DNA from: Pseudomonadota bacterium
Lineage (GTDB): Bacteria > Pseudomonadota > Gammaproteobacteria > Pseudomonadales > Halieaceae
Length of the DNA: 26,999 nucleotides
Direction of reading: 5' to 3'
Assembly (NCBI GenBank): GCA_030591305.1
Contig: JAUVBI010000011.1
Coordinates: 1-26,999, forward strand
Shown here: positions 22,090 through 26,999 of the stretch, piece after piece
Position numbering within the stretch: the first letter of the stretch is position 1
How the letters are laid out: each line of letters opens with the position of its first letter
Made by a program: the position numbers and the translations under genes
Notes under the pieces: generated by a model
The model's database searches: none
Seen by the model: only the letters and a program-made list of their open reading frames with translations
What the model was told of the DNA's origin: nothing

Positions 22090-23358
22090 ATGCTCAATAT
22101 CCTTAGAGTACAAAGCAAGGACCTATACATTGGCATGTTTGTCAGTGGCTTGGACCGTGAGTGGCTGGGCACACCCTTCCTCACCCAGGGCTTCTACCTC
22201 GATAACAAGGAAGATATCGATCGAGTGCGGGAATATTGTGAGTATGTCCTGGTCGATGCACGTAAAAGCCGCTATCTGGCTGCCGAGCTAAACACCCATG
22301 CATACCGCCGTCGCCCGGCACCCGTTAAGGGGCGAAAACTGGACGATCGCCCGCGCCTCCACCCAGAGCAAATATTCCACAATCGACCAATTGAGCCCTA
22401 TCACGACGACACGGCCTGGGAAGAAGAGCACCCAAAAGCACGGCTGGCAATAGACACCTTACTGAAGGACATCAATGACATTTATTCCGAGGTATTTGAA
22501 GGCGGCAACATAAACGTCATCAAACTGAAGAAGTCTGTAGACCCTATCGTCGCCAGTATTTCTCGCAACCCCGATGCATGCCTGTGGATATCCCGTTTAA
22601 AAAAGCATGACGAGTATACCTACCAACACTCCCTGGGTTCTGCCATTTGGTCGGTTTCACTGGGCCGACAACTGGGACTACCCAAGCACGATTTACGTTC
22701 ACTCGCCATGGGTTGCCTGCTCATGGATGTAGGAAAATTGCGGGTGGCACCTGAATTGCTACAGACAACCCGAGAACTGAACCTGGAGGAGATAGCCCAG
22801 ATAGCAGGTCATGTCGGATACGGCCTGGACATCATCCAGCAAAGTGGGATTACCAACCAGGATATTATCGACATGGTAGCGCACCACCACGAGCGTTTCG
22901 ACGGGTCAGGCTATCCCGAGGGTTTGAAAGAAGACAATATACCCACTTTCGCAAGAATAGCGGCCATCGTAGATACTTACGACGCCGTCACCAGCAAGCG
23001 TGAATACGCCGATACGATTTCACCACCGGATGCCATCAAACTGCTGTATAGCTCAAGGGATGTAGATTTCCAGGCCGAACTGGTTGAGGCCTTTATCCAG
23101 GCGGTGGGTATTTACCCGGCGGGAACACTGGTGGAACTGTCATCCGGCGAAGTGGCCGTGGTCGTGGCAGAATATCGTACCCGACGACTGCGCCCCAAGG
23201 TTCTGGTGATATTGGATGCAAACAAAAACAAGCTGAAAAACACTGTCATGGTCGACCTCCGCGACAAACCGAAGGGTGATAATTTACCGGCCTTGAATAT
23301 CGTGAAGGGACTGGACCCCGAGGCCTACAATATAAATTTGGCACACATTCAATTTTAG
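22090..23358 (+). CDS. HD-GYP domain protein with N-terminal DUF3391-like domain; HD dyad altered
   Basis: Protein of 422 residues from the ATG at 22,090, chosen because AGGG lies five bases before it; an ATG at 22,072 is also possible. The N-terminal 130 residues (IYIGMFVSGLDREW-type, here LYIGMFVSGLD) resemble DUF3391. The HD-GYP domain follows, with YTYQHSLG, the later metal-site His in IAGHVGYGLDII, HHERFDGSGYP and IVDTYDAVTS. These proteins hydrolyse cyclic di-GMP through a metal centre. The central HD dyad, usually LLHDIGK, reads LLMDVGK here (Met212, Asp213), so one metal ligand is lost. Activity may be reduced or absent, making it a possible cyclic di-GMP sensor. The GYP loop is complete. 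It is monocistronic between two gene remnants. Confidence 0.9.
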   Translation: MLNILRVQSKDLYIGMFVSGLDREWLGTPFLTQGFYLDNKEDIDRVREYCEYVLVDARKSRYLAAELNTHAYRRRPAPVKGRKLDDRPRLHPEQIFHNRPIEPYHDDTAWEEEHPKARLAIDTLLKDINDIYSEVFEGGNINVIKLKKSVDPIVASISRNPDACLWISRLKKHDEYTYQHSLGSAIWSVSLGRQLGLPKHDLRSLAMGCLLMDVGKLRVAPELLQTTRELNLEEIAQIAGHVGYGLDIIQQSGITNQDIIDMVAHHHERFDGSGYPEGLKEDNIPTFARIAAIVDTYDAVTSKREYADTISPPDAIKLLYSSRDVDFQAELVEAFIQAVGIYPAGTLVELSSGEVAVVVAEYRTRRLRPKVLVILDANKNKLKNTVMVDLRDKPKGDNLPALNIVKGLDPEAYNINLAHIQF

Positions 23359-23369
23359 AGTGATACTTT

Positions 23370-23609
23370 TCAATACCTTGTCGTCGCAGGCATTAACGCC
23401 CCTCTTACAAACAGTTTCCTGCTCTTGTATAGCATCAACGGGGGAACCAACAATCCATTAAAGGCCATCACAAGCCCCGCAAAGCCGATGGCATATACAA
23501 AGCCATCAGGGAAAAATACACCACTGATAATCGGTGGAACAAACGTTACCAATGCCGTGTTTAATCGCCCCCGTGGCGAATCGGAAAAATTAAATTTCTC
23601 CGTAAAAAA
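23370..23609 (-). pseudogene. C-terminal remnant of an aromatic amino acid permease (HAAAP/TyrP-Mtr type)
   Basis: The frame gives FTEKFNFSDSPRGRLNTALV followed by TFVPPIISGVFFPDGFVYAI, GFAGLVMAFNGLL and a stop. The order DSxxGR-TALVTFxPP-FPxGFxYAxGxAGL is what I recognise from the last two membrane segments of TyrP/Mtr-like tryptophan and tyrosine transporters. An in-frame stop lies just upstream (23,610-23,612), and the remaining roughly 320 residues of a normal permease are missing. Only about 80 codons survive, convergent with the HD-GYP gene and 11 bases from its stop. The bases from 23,610 to 23,834 hold no recognisable gene and must include the nitrilase promoter. Confidence 0.65.
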
Positions 23610-23834
23610 TTACTTCCCCTGCACACGGCGACAACATACCACGGCCAATACCATCGCACATCTAGCTATTGCAAGTGCCCTAAATGGCAAGCTTTCGTGC
23701 CCTTGTGTGCATGGACTAAAAGACACTTCTCGCCTAATTTACTAGCTTCAGTCAAATTAGAATAATCGATATGGAGGCTCCCGATGTCCCACCGTGTGAA
23801 TAACTTATGAAAAAGCCAGACTGGAGCCTGTTCA

Positions 23835-24848
23835 ATGAGTATTAAATTCAAAGCAGCCGTTGTACAGGCCGCACCCGTTTTTATGGACCTCGATGCCTGT
23901 GTCGACAAAGCTATAGCTCTAATTCAACAAGCGAGTGCGAAAGGGGCGCGAATCGTAGCGTTTCCAGAGTGTTGGATACCGGGCTACCCGTGGTGGATCT
24001 GGTTGTCCGCGCCAGCAAACAACATACGGTATTTCCAGCAGTACCATGAAAATTGCCTGGTAATAAATAGCGATGCATTTACACGCTTGGCAGAGGCAGC
24101 TCGGGACAATAGTATTTATGTGTCGGTAGGAGCCAGCGAACGAGACCATGGCTCATTGTACATAGCGCAATTTCTGTTCAGTGAAGAGGGCGAGCTGATT
24201 CAGGCAAGGCGAAAACTCAAATCCACACATGTGGAGCGCACAGTCTTTGGAGATGGCGATGGCAGCGACCTGGGAGTCTTTGATACCGCATTGGGAAAAG
24301 TGGGCCAACTGTGTTGCTGGGAACATTTACAACCTCTGACAAAATACGCTATGTACAGCATGCACGAACAGCTTCACATTGCCGCCTGGCCATCATTCAG
24401 CTGCTACCCGCAGGCTTATTCACTGGGCGCAGAGCTCAATCAGGCGCTGTCACAAACCTATGCGGCTGAGGGGCAAACTTACGTACTGGCGCCTTGTGGT
24501 GTGGTTTCCCAGGAAATGCTTGCCCTTTTGGTGGAAAATGAGAGCCAGGCAGAAATGTTGCAGGCAGGCGGTGGTTACGCACAGATTTATGCCCCGGATG
24601 GCAGCCCCATGTGCAATCAACTGGCTCCAGAGGAGGAGGGCCTGCTGTTTGCCGAAATCGACCTGGGTGCCATCGCAGTAGCGAAGTCTTTTGCCGACCC
24701 TGTGGGGCATTACTCGCGACCCGATGTCACACGCCTGCTCCTGAATAGACATCCCCAGCGGGCTGTGGAAGAGTTTTCTTTGGAAAACCCAGAGGAGCTT
24801 CCGTCTGTAGACTACAATGAATCAGTACAGGAAATGTCGCCTGACTAA
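23835..24848 (+). CDS. Nitrilase
   Basis: Carbon-nitrogen hydrolase of the nitrilase branch, 337 residues, converting a nitrile and two waters to carboxylic acid and ammonia. The catalytic triad is complete: Glu45 in FPECWIPGYPWW, Lys127 in ARRKLKSTHVERTVFGDGDG, and Cys161 in QLCCWEHLQPLTKYAMYS. The Lys-to-Cys spacing of 34 is the same as in the Rhodococcus J1 enzyme (K131/C165). The CWEH form and HVERTVFGDGDGSDL mark a true nitrilase rather than an amidase or N-carbamoylase. GGAG lies shortly before the ATG. The aldoxime dehydratase gene starts 17 bases after its stop and would deliver its nitrile. It is cytosolic, and the substrate range cannot be read from sequence. Confidence 0.94.
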   Translation: MSIKFKAAVVQAAPVFMDLDACVDKAIALIQQASAKGARIVAFPECWIPGYPWWIWLSAPANNIRYFQQYHENCLVINSDAFTRLAEAARDNSIYVSVGASERDHGSLYIAQFLFSEEGELIQARRKLKSTHVERTVFGDGDGSDLGVFDTALGKVGQLCCWEHLQPLTKYAMYSMHEQLHIAAWPSFSCYPQAYSLGAELNQALSQTYAAEGQTYVLAPCGVVSQEMLALLVENESQAEMLQAGGGYAQIYAPDGSPMCNQLAPEEEGLLFAEIDLGAIAVAKSFADPVGHYSRPDVTRLLLNRHPQRAVEEFSLENPEELPSVDYNESVQEMSPD

Positions 24849-24865
24849 CTAACGGAGTGTAAACA

Positions 24866-25861
24866 ATGACCACCAAGAGTACACCTGCAGGATGGGAGCC
24901 CCCCTCCCCCGCTTGGCAGACCATTTGGGATAGTGATGTAGCGTTTCTTGTCGCCGGATACTTTGGCATTCAGTCCCCGCGCCCGGAACCCCTGAGTTTA
25001 TGGGCAGAAGCTGCTTTTTCAAGAGCCCACGGTCCGGCGTCTATTGAACAGGGAACGTTCGTTGATAAAAAAGGGGTGCTTAACCACCTCTATATTGCCT
25101 ACTGGAAGGGGACAGACTACGAAAAATGGTGGGCAATCGATCAGAACCGGCTGTGGTGGGACTCATCGGACAGGCTGCAAGAAGATACAGGCTACTGGCG
25201 TGAAATAATTCACATACCTCTGGATCATCTTGAAACCCTGCACTCTACCGACATACCCCATGGAATAGGGACGTTAGGCTCAGGCATTGAAGGCCCCCTT
25301 GTCGAGCATGGCTACTCCGGCGCGATGCGGGACAGAATACCCCTGTACGACCACGAAGACCTCAAAGAAACCTGCAATATCCATACAGGGCTCACTGCGC
25401 AAGTATCAGAGAACGGGCAGAGGGTATTAATTCATCCAGCCAGGAACATGTGCGTCATTCGCTCCGGACAAAACTGGTCGTTCTGTGATGAGGAGCAGAA
25501 GGCCTACTATCTTAAGAAAGTACAGCCCGTTTTAGCCAAAGGTATGCAGTTTCTGCAAGAACATCCAGATGAAACCAGCTGCTATTCCATGCGCTATGTG
25601 AGAAAAACAGACCGCAACTGGAACGCCATGGCTGAGAGCTTTGGCCTGGGTTATGCTACGGATGTCTATGCATTTGAGAACTGGGCCAAAAGCCACCCTA
25701 CCCACGTTAGGATCTTTGATCAGTTTATGCAAATGGTAGAGCTTTTCGGGGAGGGCCTGGCGCTACGTTTGTGGCACGAAGTGAGTGTACTTCCAGCTCA
25801 AGGCTGTGAGTTCACCTATATTGGGTGTCATTCTGACACGGGTTTATTGGGGTACATATAA
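24866..25861 (+). CDS. Aldoxime dehydratase (heme-containing)
   Basis: Member of the phenylacetaldoxime dehydratase family (OxdA/OxdB/OxdRE), 331 residues, slightly shorter than the roughly 350 known. It removes water from an aldoxime to make a nitrile, using ferrous heme b. Family segments are visible: FGIQ near 33-36, SGAMRDRIP (151-159, including the conserved Arg), IRSGQNWSF (198-206, including the conserved Ser), SHPTH (276-280) and RLWHEVSVLP (301-310). His280 is the likely proximal heme ligand and His304 a likely distal catalytic His. These assignments come from motif position against OxdB/OxdRE, not a full alignment. CGGAG precedes the ATG. With the upstream nitrilase it makes a two-step aldoxime-to-acid pathway. 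Confidence 0.91.
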   Translation: MTTKSTPAGWEPPSPAWQTIWDSDVAFLVAGYFGIQSPRPEPLSLWAEAAFSRAHGPASIEQGTFVDKKGVLNHLYIAYWKGTDYEKWWAIDQNRLWWDSSDRLQEDTGYWREIIHIPLDHLETLHSTDIPHGIGTLGSGIEGPLVEHGYSGAMRDRIPLYDHEDLKETCNIHTGLTAQVSENGQRVLIHPARNMCVIRSGQNWSFCDEEQKAYYLKKVQPVLAKGMQFLQEHPDETSCYSMRYVRKTDRNWNAMAESFGLGYATDVYAFENWAKSHPTHVRIFDQFMQMVELFGEGLALRLWHEVSVLPAQGCEFTYIGCHSDTGLLGYI

Positions 25862-25909
25862 CACAAAAGCACTATACTTCCTTTAATAGCGTGCTTGGGG
25901 AGAGCGGCG

Positions 25910-26890
25910 ATGAATTTCCTGATTGACAATGGTTATCACAAAAAAACCGCGCAATACACGCCTGGCGAAAGCTTCCCCTACTGGCGGGAAATCATCTGCG
26001 ATGAGTTCATTCAACTGGAATGTGAGCGGAAGGAAGCGGGGCCATTTAACGGAGAACTTCGGGGCGGGGTCAGTATAGGCGATCTTCGTTTTGCCGAAGT
26101 GATTTCCGACCCACAGAAAGTTCTGCGTTCAAAGCACCAGATTTCCCAGGCACTGGAGGAAGACTTCCTTATCAGTTTCCAGGTCTCGAACAAGGGAATG
26201 GTAAAGCAAAACGGAAGGGTGGCCATACTCAATCCTGGCAGCTTTGCACTCTACGACAGCACACAACCCTACTCACTTACTTTTGATGAACGCTTTCATC
26301 AGTTAGTCGTGCAAATGCCCAAAAAAGTGCTGTCACGCCACCTTATGAATCCGGAGCAATACACCGCCATCCCTATTGCTGGAACCACAGGCTTGGGGGC
26401 TATACTTACAAACCTGATATTTTCACTCGCACAGGAAGTGAACAATCTTCAGCAGGCTCCGGCGGATCTCTCAGAAAGCCTGGTCAACATGATTGCGATG
26501 GCCTTTAGTTCCTCGGTGATGCTGGAGCAGGTAGGGGGTAACTCCCTGGTTCAGGAATCAATCAGGCAACGTATTCGACTGTATATCGATAACAGCTTCT
26601 GTAACCCCGGTTTAAACAATGGTCAAATTGCCAAGGCCATGGGCATTTCAAATCGCTATCTTCACAAACTGTTTCAGAATGAGTCAGAGACAATCCATAC
26701 GCGAATTATAAATCAACGCCTTGAAAGGGCAGCCAGACTGTTGGCAGACCCCACTTATGTGGGGCACAGTATTGAGAGTATTGCCTATAGCGTTGGTTTC
26801 TCCAGCGCAGCACACTTTTCAAGGTCGTTTAAAAAACGATATGGGATCAGCCCGCGTGAATCGAGGGGTAACTTTATTCGCACCTGTTGA
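25910..26890 (+). CDS. AraC/XylS-family transcriptional activator
   Basis: Regulator of 326 residues from the ATG at 25,910, which has GGGGAGA seven bases upstream; a TTG at 25,895 in frame is less likely because that site would overlap it. The N-terminal half resembles the cupin-like AraC_binding_2 domain (FPYWREIICDEFIQLECE, LNPGSFALYDSTQPYSLTF, FHQLVVQMPK). The C-terminal 100 residues form the double helix-turn-helix: NNGQIAKAMGISNRYLHKLF, then SIESIAYSVGFSSAAHFSRS and FKKRYGISPRESR. It follows the aldoxime dehydratase by 48 bases on the same strand. By analogy with NitR-type regulators of nitrilase and oxd genes it probably activates the cluster when a nitrile, aldoxime or amide inducer is present. 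The binding site is not identified. Confidence 0.91.
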   Translation: MNFLIDNGYHKKTAQYTPGESFPYWREIICDEFIQLECERKEAGPFNGELRGGVSIGDLRFAEVISDPQKVLRSKHQISQALEEDFLISFQVSNKGMVKQNGRVAILNPGSFALYDSTQPYSLTFDERFHQLVVQMPKKVLSRHLMNPEQYTAIPIAGTTGLGAILTNLIFSLAQEVNNLQQAPADLSESLVNMIAMAFSSSVMLEQVGGNSLVQESIRQRIRLYIDNSFCNPGLNNGQIAKAMGISNRYLHKLFQNESETIHTRIINQRLERAARLLADPTYVGHSIESIAYSVGFSSAAHFSRSFKKRYGISPRESRGNFIRTC

Positions 26891-26899
26891 CAGGAAAAA

Positions 26900-26975
26900 T
26901 GGTGGGCCGTGCGCGATTCGAACGCGCGACCAATTGGTTAAAAGCCAACTGCTCTACCAACTGAGCTAACGGCCC
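26900..26975 (-). tRNA. tRNA-Lys (anticodon UUU)
   Basis: On the minus strand a 76-base cloverleaf: acceptor GGGCCGT pairs with ACGGCCC, the D-arm contains AGCTCAGTTGGTAGAGC, and the T-arm contains GCGCGTTCGAATCGCGC. The anticodon stem GTTGG/CCAAT encloses CTTTTAA with anticodon TTT, hence lysine. The discriminator base is A and the CCA end is encoded. TTTTT follows CCA after one base. The 3' end lies ten bases from the stop codon of the convergent AraC-type gene. Confidence 0.97.
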
Positions 26976-26999
26976 TCAGGAGGAGTTGCGTATAGTACG

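Noticed and set aside
26883..26894. CCTGT-TG-ACAGG inverted repeat between the AraC gene and the tRNA as a terminator
   Set aside because: The two-base loop is too small, the stem is five bases, and the T-run lies on the wrong side for the tRNA transcript.
26721..26969. Open frame covering the AraC 3' end and the tRNA
   Set aside because: It overlaps a clear helix-turn-helix coding region in another frame and a perfect tRNA.
1..26999. Search for CRISPR arrays, transposases, integrases and phage genes
   Set aside because: I found no regularly spaced repeats, DDE or recombinase motifs, or terminal inverted repeats; the remnants show no insertion-sequence borders.

Overview
The window is about 27 kb of mid-GC proteobacterial chromosome. 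A marine gammaproteobacterium (Spongiibacteraceae or Halieaceae-like) fits best. The grounds are an MFE-2-like beta-oxidation set, a RegB/RegA redox two-component pair, a DUF5916 outer-membrane protein and an HD-GYP protein with an N-terminal DUF3391-like part. This placement is inference; there is no rRNA or other marker gene to test it.

Left part (1-11,000). After the 3' end of a class III cyclase-like gene comes a nine-gene catabolic cluster, all on the minus strand. Reading from 10,809 leftward it runs: two adjacent acyl-CoA dehydrogenases that look like the two subunits of a heteromeric enzyme, an acyl-CoA synthetase, an ACAD10/11-like acyl-CoA dehydrogenase, then (after a 244-base gap) a MaoC hydratase, an MFE-2-like short-chain dehydrogenase, a thiolase, a quinone-oxidoreductase-like enzyme and an iron alcohol dehydrogenase. 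Together they make one complete round of beta-oxidation, probably through (3R)-hydroxyacyl-CoA, for a bulky or branched acid. Its two transcription units start from near-identical promoters (5338-5366 and 10,880-10,908), each with a palindrome over the -10 box. A 1058-residue STAND ATPase with a C-terminal SARP-type DNA-binding module (11,038-14,214) is divergent from the cluster and is the obvious candidate regulator.

Middle part (14,200-18,000). A regB-regA redox-signalling pair overlaps by ATGA. A perfect 15-base palindrome close to the published RegA/RegR box lies upstream of regB, between it and the remains of a divergent TonB-dependent receptor gene (signal peptide and last barrel strands only). 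A minus-strand trio follows: DUF5916 outer-membrane protein, patatin-like phospholipase and MscS channel.

Right part (21,300-27,000). Remnants of an aldo/keto reductase and of an aromatic amino acid permease flank an HD-GYP gene whose HD dyad reads MD. A three-gene plus-strand cluster follows: nitrilase, aldoxime dehydratase and AraC-type activator. It encodes aldoxime to nitrile to carboxylate conversion. A minus-strand tRNA-Lys(UUU) closes the window.

I saw no transposase, integrase, phage gene or CRISPR array. The most rewarding things to follow up are the duplicated operator-promoter, the SARP-STAND regulator, the RegA-box-like palindrome, the split MFE-2/heteromeric dehydrogenase pathway, and three gene remnants within 7 kb.
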